From an uncultured Pelagibacteraceae bacterium (GTDB lineage: Bacteria; Pseudomonadota; Alphaproteobacteria; Pelagibacterales; Pelagibacteraceae), in assembly GCA_902569105.1 (NCBI GenBank), contig CACFTE010000002.1, forward strand, positions 1 through 64,000: a stretch of DNA of 64,000 nt. The letters are read 5' to 3'. Position 1 is the stretch's first letter, and every line of letters begins with the position of its first letter. The notes beneath the pieces were generated by a model that saw only the letters and a list, made by a program, of their open reading frames with translations, was not told the origin of the DNA and searched no databases. Made by a program: the position numbers and the translations under genes. Positions 1-9,045 of the stretch are shown here, piece by piece.

Positions 1-148
1 GTAAACTAGCATCAATTAAAACTGAACTTTTGTAATAGTTAAAAATATCTGAAAATAGAATTAAATGTGCCGATGAGCTAACAGGAATAAATTCTGAAAT
101 TCCTTGAATTAATGATAAAATAATAGTTTGAAGATAAATCAAGAGCAT
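1..148 (-). CDS. uppP: Undecaprenyl-diphosphatase UppP, N-terminal part (cut by window edge)
   Basis: The minus strand is open from an ATG at 148-146 to the window edge, giving 49 codons. The translation contains IQGISEFIPVSSSAHL, the signature of the UppP/BacA family of membrane undecaprenyl-diphosphate phosphatases. These recycle the lipid carrier used for peptidoglycan and surface glycans. The N-terminal segment before the motif is hydrophobic (LLIYLQTIILSL), as expected for the first membrane helix. The gene is divergent from gltD, with about 150 bases between the two starts. Only the first fifth or so of the protein is visible, so nothing can be said about the rest. Confidence 0.88.
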   Translation of the reverse strand, partial: MLLIYLQTIILSLIQGISEFIPVSSSAHLILFSDIFNYYKSSVLIDASL

Positions 149-184
149 CAATATTATTGGTAAACTATATATTTTGAAATTAAA

Positions 185-213
185 GCAATACGTTTATTGC
201 ATATTACGTATGC
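185..213. promoter_or_regulatory. Tandem palindromes upstream of gltD (candidate operator)
   Basis: Two adjacent inverted repeats share two bases: GCAATA-cgtt-TATTGC (185-200) and GCATA-ttacg-TATGC (199-213). They lie about 90 bases before gltD in the divergent region shared with uppP. The GC-N-GC dyad form resembles nitrogen-regulator sites such as NtrC boxes, which would suit glutamate synthase genes. The identity of the regulator is a guess. Confidence 0.4.
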
Positions 214-232
214 ATTTTAGTAAAAAAACCCC

Positions 233-290
233 AAAAAAGCTGATTTTTTTCAAAATAAGGTAAATAATACTTACCTTTATAAGCTTTTTT
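233..290 (+). promoter_or_regulatory. Nested hairpin in the gltD leader, ending in a T-run
   Basis: An outer inverted repeat AAAAAAGCT (233-241) / AGCTTTTTT (282-290) encloses a perfect 7-bp hairpin AAGGTAA (257-263) / TTACCTT (271-277). The 3' arm ends in six T, like an intrinsic terminator. No convergent gene ends here, because uppP and gltD diverge. A terminator would therefore act only on the gltD leader, which makes attenuation possible. Confidence 0.4.
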
Positions 291-301
291 CTATTTATCT
301 A

Positions 302-1762
302 ATGATATATAAGCAGCCCACTATGTCAGATAAGATGCTAAAGTTTGTGAAAATAGGTCAGCAAAGTCCACCTAAAAGATCTATAGATGAGAGAAATAAG
401 GACTTTAACGAGATTTACAAGGAATTTATAGATGAAAAAGCTAAATCACAATCAAGTAGGTGTTCACAATGTGGAGTTCCTTTTTGTCAAGTCCATTGCC
501 CATTAAGTAATAATATTCCTGATTGGTTAAAATTAACTGCAGAAGGTAGATTAGAAGAGGCCTATAGATTATCGCAAAGCACAAATAACATGCCTGAGGT
601 TTGTGGAAGAATATGTCCACAGGATCGATTGTGTGAAGGTAATTGTGTAATTGAGCAGTCAGGACATGGAACAGTTACTATAGGATCTGTAGAGAAATTT
701 TTAACTGAAACTGCTTGGGAAAACAATTGGATTAAACCTATCGAAGTTAAAAATGAAATAAATCAAAGTGTAGGAATAATTGGAGCAGGCCCAGCAGGAT
801 TAGCATGCGCTGAGGAATTAAGAAAAAAAAATTATAAGGTCACTGTTTATGATAGATACGACAGAGCAGGCGGCTTATTAATTTATGGAATTCCAAATTT
901 TAAACTTGAAAAGCATGTAGTCTTAAGAAGGATTAAATATTTAGCAGAAAGTGGGATAAAATTTATAAATAATTTTGAAGTAGGTAAAGATAAAACATTT
1001 CAAGAATTAAAAGAAAAACACGACGCAATTTTAATTGCCACAGGAGTATATAAAGCAAGAGAGATCGATCTTCCAGGAAGTGATCTAGGAAATATTTTTC
1101 CGGCTATGGAATTTCTAACCGCATCAAATAAAAAAGGATTAGGTGATAAAGTAAAATTATTTGATAGTGGTGTCTTAAACGCAGAAGGAAAAGATGTAGT
1201 TGTAATTGGTGGTGGAGATACTGCTATGGATTGCGTAAGAACATCGATTAGGCAAAATGCTAATTCAGTTAAATGTTTGTACAGAAGAGACAAAGAAAAT
1301 ATGCCAGGATCGGCACGTGAAGTAACAAATGCTGAAGAGGAAGGTGTAGAATTTGTTTGGCTTTCTAGCCCAAAAGAATTTACAGGCACAAATAAAGTTG
1401 AAGCAGTTAAGGCTTCAAAAATGAAATTAGGTGAGGCTGATGAGAGTGGAAGAAGGAAACCTGTTGAAGAAAAAAATTCTGATTTTGAAATTAAAGCCGA
1501 TTTAGTTATAAAAGCTCTTGGTTTCGATCCTGAAAATTTACCTGAATTATTTGGCGAGAGTAATTTACAGGTTTCTAGATGGGGAACAATAAAAGCCGAT
1601 TTTGATACAATGGAAACATCAATACCAGGGGTGTTTGCTGCAGGTGATATTGTTAGAGGTGCCTCATTGGTTGTTTGGGCAATAAAGGATGGAAGAGATG
1701 CCTCAGATAATATTGATAAATTTTTAAAAAATAAAATTCAACTAAAACAAAAAGTTGCATGA
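302..1762 (+). CDS. gltD: Glutamate synthase, NADPH-dependent small (beta) subunit
   Basis: This subunit supplies electrons from NADPH to the large GOGAT subunit for glutamate synthesis from glutamine and 2-oxoglutarate. The N-terminal region carries the iron-sulfur cysteine motifs CSQCGVPFCQVHC (54-66) and CGRICPQDRLCEGNC (101-115). An FAD dinucleotide fold follows (GIIGAGPAGLACAEEL, about 158-173), then an NADPH fold (VVVIGGGDTAMD, about 299-310). The C-terminal GVFAAGDIVRGASLVVWAI closes the FAD site. The 486-residue length is normal for the family. An in-frame ATG at 323 (protein MSDKML...) is an equally good start. The 3' end overlaps gltB by 4 bases, so the two are co-transcribed and probably translationally coupled. 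Confidence 0.96.
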   Translation: MIYKQPTMSDKMLKFVKIGQQSPPKRSIDERNKDFNEIYKEFIDEKAKSQSSRCSQCGVPFCQVHCPLSNNIPDWLKLTAEGRLEEAYRLSQSTNNMPEVCGRICPQDRLCEGNCVIEQSGHGTVTIGSVEKFLTETAWENNWIKPIEVKNEINQSVGIIGAGPAGLACAEELRKKNYKVTVYDRYDRAGGLLIYGIPNFKLEKHVVLRRIKYLAESGIKFINNFEVGKDKTFQELKEKHDAILIATGVYKAREIDLPGSDLGNIFPAMEFLTASNKKGLGDKVKLFDSGVLNAEGKDVVVIGGGDTAMDCVRTSIRQNANSVKCLYRRDKENMPGSAREVTNAEEEGVEFVWLSSPKEFTGTNKVEAVKASKMKLGEADESGRRKPVEEKNSDFEIKADLVIKALGFDPENLPELFGESNLQVSRWGTIKADFDTMETSIPGVFAAGDIVRGASLVVWAIKDGRDASDNIDKFLKNKIQLKQKVA

Positions 1763-4700
1763 AAAATTTAAGAGAGAAAAACTTAAAACTATTAAAAGAA
1801 AATCATGTTTATAATGAAAACATGGAGCATGATGCCTGTGGTGTTGGATTAGTTGTTTCTACAGAAGGAAAAAAATCAAGAAAGGTTGTAAAAGCTGGAA
1901 TTGAAGCTTTAAAGGCTGTTTGGCATAGAGGTGCAATTGATGCTGATGGTAAAACCGGTGATGGTGCTGGAATTCATATAGAAATTCCCACTGACTTTTT
2001 TGTTGAAAAAATCGAAGTCACAGGTCATTCACACGATAATTCCGAGTTGTGTGTAGGAATGATTTTTTTACCTAGAAACGATTATGGTGCTCAAGAGGCA
2101 TGTCGAACTATTGTTGAAAGCGAATTAACTAAAAATAATTTTAATATTTATGGTTGGAGACAAGTACCAGTAAACCCCTCTGTGCTTGGAGAAAAAGCAG
2201 AACTAACAAGACCTGAAATAACCCAAATTTTTTTTAAACATAATAATAAAAAAATTAAGGATAAAGATTTAAATAGATCACTATATGAGACAAGGAGAAT
2301 AATTGAAAAACAAGCCTCAAGTAGTCAGTTAAATGGGTTTTATATATGCTCATTTAGTTCTAAATCTATAATCTACAAAGGCATGTTCCTAGCTGAAGCT
2401 ATAGATGATTTTTATCCTGATCTTAAGGATGAGAGGTTTATATCAAGATATTCAATTTTTCATCAGAGATTTTCAACAAATACAGCACCGAGTTGGGATT
2501 TAGCTCAACCATTTAGGTCATTAGCTCATAATGGAGAAATAAACACTTTAAAGGGAAATATAAATTGGATGAAAGTGCATGAACAGGAAATGCACTCTCC
2601 ATTTTTCCAAAATATAGAGAATTTAAAACCTGTTATCCCATCAGGAAACTCAGACTCAGCTTCACTAGATAATGTATTTGAATTGCTTACAACATCAGGA
2701 CATTCAGCGCCTTTAGCTAAATTAATGCTAATACCAGATGCTTGGTCGAAAAAAAGCAAAGTACTCCCAAAAGAACATTTGCAGTTATTTAATTTCTTAA
2801 ATAGTTCCATGGAACCCTGGGATGGCCCTGCAGCTATTGCAGGAACAGATAATGAATGGGTCATTGTTGCTTCTGATCGTAACGGATTAAGACCAATGAG
2901 GTATACCGTAACGAATGATAAACTTCTATTTGCAGGGTCAGAAACAGGTATGATTGATATAAACGAAAAAAAAATAAATGAAAAAGGTCGATTAGGACCG
3001 GGCGAAATATTAGGAATTAGAATTGAGAAAGGTAAGATTTTTAGAAACACTGAAATAAAAAATTATTTAGCCAAAGAGTATAAGCATTTTAATAATCAAA
3101 TAATTGATCTTGATAAAAAATTTCCAATTCACAATGAGAAAAGTTTTTTTGAAGGAAGTGAACTTAGAGAAAGACAATATTTATTTGGTTATAGTTTAGA
3201 AGATTTAGAACTGATTTTACACCCAATGGCAGAAGATGCTAAAGAAGCAACCGGATCTATGGGGGATGATACTCCTTTAGCCGTATTATCAGATAAATAT
3301 AGACCACTTTACCATTACTTTAGACAAAACTTTAGTCAGGTAACAAATCCTCCAATTGATTCGCTTAGAGAGAACAAAGTAATGAGTTTAAAAACAAGAT
3401 TTGGAAATCTTGGAAATATTTTGGATTTTAATACTCTAACAGAAGAAAATATATATGTTTTAGAAAGCCCAATACTCTCAAATACTCAATTTGATAAATT
3501 TATAAATTATTTTAAAGAAAATATTATAGAAATAGACTGTACATTTTCAGTAGAACAAAGTTTAGAGAAAGCTTTAGATGACTTAAAGAGAAAAGCTGAG
3601 ATTGCAGTAAGACAAGGTTTTACCCAAATTATTTTGACTGATAAAAATGTTTCAGATAAAAAACTACCAATCCCAATATTGCTTGCAGTAGGTGCAATAA
3701 ACACCTATCTAGTAAAACTCAAATTAAGAGGATATGCATCTATTAATGTTCAAACAGGTGATGCTATGGACACCCATTCTTTTGCAACCATAATAGGTGT
3801 TGGGGCAACCACCGTTAATCCATATTTAGCTTTCGATAGTTTGTATCAAAGATTTAACAAAAAATTATTTGGTAATTTTGAATTCGATGAATGTGTTAGT
3901 AGATATATCAAATCAGTTAATTTAGGTCTTCTAAAAATAATGTCTAAGATGGGAATTTCTGTGATTAGTTCTTATAGAGGAGGATGTAATTTTGAAACAG
4001 TTGGGTTAAGCAGAACAATTGTAAACAATTTTTTCCCTGGTGTACTTTCCAAAATATCTGGAATTGGACTTACAGGAATAGAAAAAAAAATAAGGAATAT
4101 TCATCAACAAGCTTTTTCAAAAACTAATAATGTTTTACCAATTGGAGGGATTTACAGATATAGAAAAACTGGAGAAACTCATCAGTATCAAGGAAGATTA
4201 ATACATATGTTGCAAACTGCTGTTACCAAAGGTTCATATGAAATATATAAGAAATACGCTCAGGGTATTTATGATTTACCCCCGATAAGTTTAAGAGATC
4301 TTGTTGGTTTTAAAGAAAAAAATTCTATTAGTTTAAATGAAGTTGAGCCAATAGAAGAAATTTTAAAAAGATTTGGAAGCGGAAGTATGTCTCATGGAGC
4401 CTTATCAAAAGAAGCCCACGAAACATTAGCTATTGGTATGAACAGAATTAAAGGAGCTTCATGTAGTGGAGAAGGCGGTGAAGACAAATCTAGGTTTAAA
4501 ATTTTAGATAACGGAGATACAGCAAATTCAAGGGTTAAACAAATTGCCTCTGCAAGATTTGGGGTAACAATAGACTATTTAAATAATTGTAATGAGATCG
4601 AAATTAAAATTGCACAAGGAGCAAAACCTGGGGAAGGTGGACAGCTTCCAGGTTTTAAAGTCACTGATGAAATTGCAAAACTTCGCCACTCTACGCCAGG

Positions 4701-6255
4701 TGTTACATTAATTTCTCCTCCACCCCACCATGATATTTATTCAATAGAGGATCTTGCTCAACTAATTTATGATCTTAAACAGATTAATCCTAAAGCTAGA
4801 GTAGGTGTAAAATTAGTTGCTTCTTCAGGTATAGGAACCATTGCGGCAGGGGTAGCTAAAGCAAAAGCAGATATAATATTAATTTCAGGACATTCAGGCG
4901 GAACAGGCGCGACGCCGCAGACAAGTGTAAAATATGTTGGAATACCATGGGAGATGGGTCTCACAGAAGCAAATCAAGTCTTAACCCTCAATAACTTGAG
5001 ACACAAAGTTACTCTTAGAACAGATGGAGGTATAAAAACTGGAAGAGATGTAGTTATTGCAGCTATGATGGGAGCAGAAGAATTTGGCGTTGCAACAACT
5101 GCACTTGTTGCTATGGGATGTATAATGGTAAGACAATGCCATTCCAACACCTGTCCAGTGGGAGTTTGTACACAAGATCAAAAATTAAGAGAAAAATTTG
5201 TAGGTACTCCTGATAAAATTGTTAATTTATTTACTTTTATTGCTTCCGAAGTAAGAGAAATTTTAGCTGAACTTGGTTTCAAAAATTTAAATGAGATAAT
5301 CGGTAGAACAGATTTATTAAGACAAGTTAGCAAGGGTTCTCCTAACTTAGATGATTTAGATTTGAACCCTCTATTTGTACAAGCTGACCCAGGAAAGAAT
5401 AAAAGATATTGCGAAGAACAAGTCATAAATGAAGTACCTGATACATTAGATCAAAAAATTTGGCCTGAGATAGAAAAAGATATAGAGCATAGAAAAGAGA
5501 TAGAAAAAACATTTACTATTAAAAATACAAATAGAGCTGTAGGAACAAGAATTTCTTATTACCTTTATAAAAAATATGGTGAAGATAAAATCGAACCTGA
5601 GAGCATACACATTAATTTTAAAGGCTCTGCAGGTCAGTCTTTTGGAGCTTTTGCGATTAAAGGTCTTAAACTTATATTGAAAGGCGATGCTAATGATTAT
5701 GTAGCAAAAGGACTATCTGGGGCAACAATTTCTATAAAACTTCAAAATGAAAGTAACATTCAATCCAAAGAAAATACAATTATTGGAAATACAGTTCTTT
5801 ACGGAGCTACATCTGGAAATTTATATGCAGCTGGTCAGGCAGGAGAGAGATTTGCAGTTAGAAATTCAGGAGCTACCGCAGTCGTTGAAGGTTGTGGATC
5901 AAATGGGTGTGAATATATGACTGGTGGAACAATTGTAATATTAGGTGAGGTTGGTGATAATTTTGGAGCAGGTATGACAGGAGGAATGGGCTTTGTATAT
6001 GATCCAGTTAATACTTTTCAAAGTAAAGCAAACCCAGAATCTATAGTGTGGCAAAAACTGGAAACAGAGTTCTGGATAAATAATTTAAAATTATTAATTC
6101 AAAAACATTTCCTAGAAACAAAGTCAGAAGTTTCTAAGAAAATTTTAGAAAATTTTGATCAGGAAATTATGAATTTTTACCAGGTTTGTCCCAAAGAAAT
6201 GCTTGATAAACTTGAAAACCCTATAACAAACAAGCAAAAAAATCTTGCAAGTTAA
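1759..6255 (+). CDS. gltB: Glutamate synthase, large (alpha) subunit
   Basis: This is the large GOGAT subunit, full length at 1498 residues. It opens with a class II glutamine amidotransferase domain. The nucleophile Cys is near residue 27 (HDACGVGLV), slightly internal, so the first 26 residues are either a propeptide or come from an upstream start choice. A central domain and the FMN/3Fe-4S synthase domain follow; the cluster motif is CHSNTCPVGVCTQD. The C-terminal GXGXG beta-helix domain ends with GCEYMTGGTIVILG. Together with GltD it is the main route of ammonium assimilation with glutamine synthetase. Its stop codon overlaps the next start (TAATG). Confidence 0.97.
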   Translation: MKNLREKNLKLLKENHVYNENMEHDACGVGLVVSTEGKKSRKVVKAGIEALKAVWHRGAIDADGKTGDGAGIHIEIPTDFFVEKIEVTGHSHDNSELCVGMIFLPRNDYGAQEACRTIVESELTKNNFNIYGWRQVPVNPSVLGEKAELTRPEITQIFFKHNNKKIKDKDLNRSLYETRRIIEKQASSSQLNGFYICSFSSKSIIYKGMFLAEAIDDFYPDLKDERFISRYSIFHQRFSTNTAPSWDLAQPFRSLAHNGEINTLKGNINWMKVHEQEMHSPFFQNIENLKPVIPSGNSDSASLDNVFELLTTSGHSAPLAKLMLIPDAWSKKSKVLPKEHLQLFNFLNSSMEPWDGPAAIAGTDNEWVIVASDRNGLRPMRYTVTNDKLLFAGSETGMIDINEKKINEKGRLGPGEILGIRIEKGKIFRNTEIKNYLAKEYKHFNNQIIDLDKKFPIHNEKSFFEGSELRERQYLFGYSLEDLELILHPMAEDAKEATGSMGDDTPLAVLSDKYRPLYHYFRQNFSQVTNPPIDSLRENKVMSLKTRFGNLGNILDFNTLTEENIYVLESPILSNTQFDKFINYFKENIIEIDCTFSVEQSLEKALDDLKRKAEIAVRQGFTQIILTDKNVSDKKLPIPILLAVGAINTYLVKLKLRGYASINVQTGDAMDTHSFATIIGVGATTVNPYLAFDSLYQRFNKKLFGNFEFDECVSRYIKSVNLGLLKIMSKMGISVISSYRGGCNFETVGLSRTIVNNFFPGVLSKISGIGLTGIEKKIRNIHQQAFSKTNNVLPIGGIYRYRKTGETHQYQGRLIHMLQTAVTKGSYEIYKKYAQGIYDLPPISLRDLVGFKEKNSISLNEVEPIEEILKRFGSGSMSHGALSKEAHETLAIGMNRIKGASCSGEGGEDKSRFKILDNGDTANSRVKQIASARFGVTIDYLNNCNEIEIKIAQGAKPGEGGQLPGFKVTDEIAKLRHSTPGVTLISPPPHHDIYSIEDLAQLIYDLKQINPKARVGVKLVASSGIGTIAAGVAKAKADIILISGHSGGTGATPQTSVKYVGIPWEMGLTEANQVLTLNNLRHKVTLRTDGGIKTGRDVVIAAMMGAEEFGVATTALVAMGCIMVRQCHSNTCPVGVCTQDQKLREKFVGTPDKIVNLFTFIASEVREILAELGFKNLNEIIGRTDLLRQVSKGSPNLDDLDLNPLFVQADPGKNKRYCEEQVINEVPDTLDQKIWPEIEKDIEHRKEIEKTFTIKNTNRAVGTRISYYLYKKYGEDKIEPESIHINFKGSAGQSFGAFAIKGLKLILKGDANDYVAKGLSGATISIKLQNESNIQSKENTIIGNTVLYGATSGNLYAAGQAGERFAVRNSGATAVVEGCGSNGCEYMTGGTIVILGEVGDNFGAGMTGGMGFVYDPVNTFQSKANPESIVWQKLETEFWINNLKLLIQKHFLETKSEVSKKILENFDQEIMNFYQVCPKEMLDKLENPITNKQKNLAS

Positions 6256-7112
6256 TGCATGAAATAAATTTATTTTGTTTTGGTTTTGGTCAAGTAGCTA
6301 AACAATTTATAAATAATCTCATAAAAAAAAAAGTTAAAATTAACTTAATTACTACAAGTAGAAAAAAAACTAGTGATTATGTTTACTCAAATTTAAAATA
6401 TACAAACTTTAATTTCAATGAAAAAAGTTTTGATCAAAATTTAGCAAAAGAGATAAAAAAATTTAGCCACATCCTTATTTCAACACCACCCATAAATTCA
6501 AAAGACCTTTTTTTAGAATTATTAAAGTCAAATTATAATCTTTTAAATCAATCTAAATGGATAACCTATTTATCTTCAACAAGCGTTTATGGAGACCACA
6601 AGGGTGCTTGGGTTGATGAGAATTCTAAATTATTCCCAAGTAGCGAAAAAGGAAAAACCAGACTTGAAATTGAAAATAGATGGAAAATATTGTCAAAAAA
6701 ATATCCAATTCAGATTTTTAGACTTGCAGGTATTTATTCAAATGAACAAAATTTAATTACAAGGATAAAAAAAAATAATTTAAGAATCATAAAGAAAAAA
6801 AATCACAAATTTTCAAGAATACATTTGGAAGATATTTCAGGTTTTTTAATTAACAGTTTAGAAAATTTCAAATCAGGCGAGATATACAATATTGCAGATG
6901 ATAAACCTATTTCAAATGAAGAAGTACTTAAAGAAATATTGGACAAATATGCTTTAAAATCACCATTAGTTATAAACTACGATGATTTGGAAGATTCAAA
7001 GTTAAAAGAATTTTATTTAGTTTCTAAACAAGTAAAAAATAATAAAGCAAAAGAGTTTTTTAATTATAAATTAATTTATCCTAGTATTCGAGAGGGTCTT
7101 AATTTATTATAA
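6255..7112 (+). CDS. SDR-family NAD(P)-dependent protein (YeeZ-like)
   Basis: This 285-residue protein has an N-terminal Rossmann motif in which FGFGQVAKQFI replaces the classic GxxGxxG. The segment STSVYGDHKGAWVDE and the dipeptide INQSK are typical of the small YeeZ-type branch of extended SDR proteins. The late segment EIYNIADDKPISNEEV is the usual substrate-side motif of sugar-nucleotide-epimerase relatives. The substrate is unknown. The start overlaps the gltB stop by one base. The last 37 bases overlap, tail to tail, the hydrolase gene on the other strand. Confidence 0.78.
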   Translation: MHEINLFCFGFGQVAKQFINNLIKKKVKINLITTSRKKTSDYVYSNLKYTNFNFNEKSFDQNLAKEIKKFSHILISTPPINSKDLFLELLKSNYNLLNQSKWITYLSSTSVYGDHKGAWVDENSKLFPSSEKGKTRLEIENRWKILSKKYPIQIFRLAGIYSNEQNLITRIKKNNLRIIKKKNHKFSRIHLEDISGFLINSLENFKSGEIYNIADDKPISNEEVLKEILDKYALKSPLVINYDDLEDSKLKEFYLVSKQVKNNKAKEFFNYKLIYPSIREGLNLL

Positions 7113-7849
7113 ATTAAACCTATCTCTCTTGTAAGTTTTTTAAGGTCATTTTTTTTTGACAAACTATGATCACCATTTTTTATAATAATTAATTTTTTTT
7201 TAGCATTTTTAAAAACTTTCATTATTTTTCTAGAAATAGAAATTGGAACAACGTCATCCTTTTTGCCATGAAGTATCGTTATAAATATTTTAAAATTAAA
7301 AATTTTATTAAAAATTTTATTTTTTCTACCGTCTTTAATTAAATTATAAGAAATATTATATTCGAACCCACCATGATTAAAAATATAAAATTTGTTTTTT
7401 ATTAATTCCTTTCTAATTTTTTTTGTAAATTTATTCCACATTAATCTATCTAAAAATTCAGGAGCTGGAGCAATACCAACAAATCCAATAATTTTTTGTT
7501 TCAAAGATTTAAAAAGATTAAGTCCAATCCAACCTCCCATACTTGAGCCCACTAAAATTATTTTTTTATTTTTTATTTTTTTTTTTATGATTTTTTTTGC
7601 ATCTTGTGTCCAACTTGTAATTGTGCCGTCTTCAAATCTTCCATATGATTTTCCATGACCAGAATATTCTAAACCTAAGAAACCAATCTTGCGCTTTTTG
7701 CAAAATTTATATAATGCCTTTGGTTTATCACCTTCTAAATCTGATTTAAAACCATGCAAAAAAACTATATAAATATCGCCGATTGTATTGTTAAATAAAT
7801 ATCTTATTTTTTTGTTCTTAGAAATTTTAATAAATTTAAATTTTGCCAT
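7076..7849 (-). CDS. Alpha/beta hydrolase
   Basis: This 257-residue protein carries alpha/beta-hydrolase features: the oxyanion-hole region FLHGFKSDLEGDK near residue 31 and the nucleophile elbow GSSMGGW. A late acid-His pair is suggested by HGKKDDVVPI and NGDHSLSK. It resembles small carboxylesterase or acyl-hydrolase proteins of alphaproteobacteria (YcjY/RBBP9-like). The substrate cannot be told from the sequence. It is very lysine-rich, as are many proteins here. It is divergent from the glycosyltransferase at 7891, with 41 bases between. Confidence 0.8.
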   Translation of the reverse strand: MAKFKFIKISKNKKIRYLFNNTIGDIYIVFLHGFKSDLEGDKPKALYKFCKKRKIGFLGLEYSGHGKSYGRFEDGTITSWTQDAKKIIKKKIKNKKIILVGSSMGGWIGLNLFKSLKQKIIGFVGIAPAPEFLDRLMWNKFTKKIRKELIKNKFYIFNHGGFEYNISYNLIKDGRKNKIFNKIFNFKIFITILHGKKDDVVPISISRKIMKVFKNAKKKLIIIKNGDHSLSKKNDLKKLTREIGLIYNKLRPSRILG

Positions 7850-7890
7850 AAATTTTACACGTAACTTATGATATTATTATAAGCATATAA

Positions 7891-9045
7891 ATGCCATCAA
7901 AAATAAAAGTTATGCAAGTTATTCCCAAACTAGGTTTCGGTGGTGCAGAAACAGGTTGTTATGATATTGCGCATTACCTCTATGAAAAAGATTGTGGATC
8001 TTATATAGTCACAAGCGGTGGCGATTTACTCAAATTTGTAGATAAAAAAAAAGTTAAAGTTATAAGACTTCCTGTACATAGCAAAAACCCATTGCTAATT
8101 TTAATTAATGCAATAATTTTAACTTTTATAATTATTTTTCTTAATATCAATATAGTTCATGCCAGGAGTAGAGCGCCTGCGTGGTCTTGTTATTTAGCAA
8201 CAAAAATTACTAGAAGAAACTTTGTTACTACATTCCATGGAACATATAATTTTCACAGTAAATTAAAAAAATTTTACAATTCAATTATGGTTAGATCAAA
8301 ACTAATAATAGCAGGCTCAAATTTTATTTTTTCACATATTAAGGACAATTATTCAGAATTTATTGATTTAAATAAAAGATTATTAGTTATATTTAGGGGT
8401 ATTAATATTGATTATTTTGATCAAACCTCAATCATTGAAAGTGATGAAGTTAAACTAAAGAAAAAATGGAATGTTGAGGAAAATAAAAAAATTATTTTAA
8501 TGCCGGGTAGACTTACTTCTTGGAAAGGGCAAGAATTATTTATTGAAGCTATAAATTTAGTAAATATAGAGCTTGGCTATGAAGCTTTTTATGCAGTTAT
8601 CTTAGGAAATGAACAAGGGAGAGATTTATATAAGAAAAAACTTATTCGTTTAAGTGAGCAATACAGAATGACAAAACAAATAAAATTTATTGATAATTGT
8701 AAAAATATGGCGCTGGCTTATAAAATTTCAGATATAATTATTTCAGCATCAATAGAACCCGAAGCTTTTGGAAGAGTTGCTGTCGAGGCTCAATCAATGC
8801 AAAAAACTATTGTTGCTAGTAATATTGGAGGTTCAAATGAAACCATCATTGATGAAAAAACAGGCTTTTTATTTGAAGCTGGAGACGCAAAATCCTTGAG
8901 CAAAAAAATTTTGAGAGTATTAAGTATGGATGAGGCTTTATTAAAAAGTATAGGAAATGAAGGTAGAAAAAACGTTATTAAAAAATTTAATGTTGAAAAA
9001 ATGTGTTTTTCTACTTATTCAGAGTATAAAAAGTTAATTAATTAA
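7891..9045 (+). CDS. Glycosyltransferase family 4
   Basis: This 384-residue protein has the GT4/GT-B layout. The N-terminal IPKLGFGGAETGCYDIA is the acceptor-domain loop. IILMPGRLTSWKGQELFIEAI starts the nucleotide-sugar domain, and EPEAFGRVAVEAQSMQKTIVAS is the E-x7-E donor-binding motif. The family builds lipopolysaccharide or other surface glycans on the cytoplasmic face of the inner membrane. Its stop overlaps the thrS start (TAATG), so it probably sits in the same transcript even though the functions are unrelated. Confidence 0.88.
   Translation: MPSKIKVMQVIPKLGFGGAETGCYDIAHYLYEKDCGSYIVTSGGDLLKFVDKKKVKVIRLPVHSKNPLLILINAIILTFIIIFLNINIVHARSRAPAWSCYLATKITRRNFVTTFHGTYNFHSKLKKFYNSIMVRSKLIIAGSNFIFSHIKDNYSEFIDLNKRLLVIFRGINIDYFDQTSIIESDEVKLKKKWNVEENKKIILMPGRLTSWKGQELFIEAINLVNIELGYEAFYAVILGNEQGRDLYKKKLIRLSEQYRMTKQIKFIDNCKNMALAYKISDIIISASIEPEAFGRVAVEAQSMQKTIVASNIGGSNETIIDEKTGFLFEAGDAKSLSKKILRVLSMDEALLKSIGNEGRKNVIKKFNVEKMCFSTYSEYKKLIN

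Noticed and set aside
2526..5426. Several open frames on the minus strand inside gltB
   Set aside because: They lie wholly within the intact gltB frame, have no ribosome sites, and read as shadow sequence.
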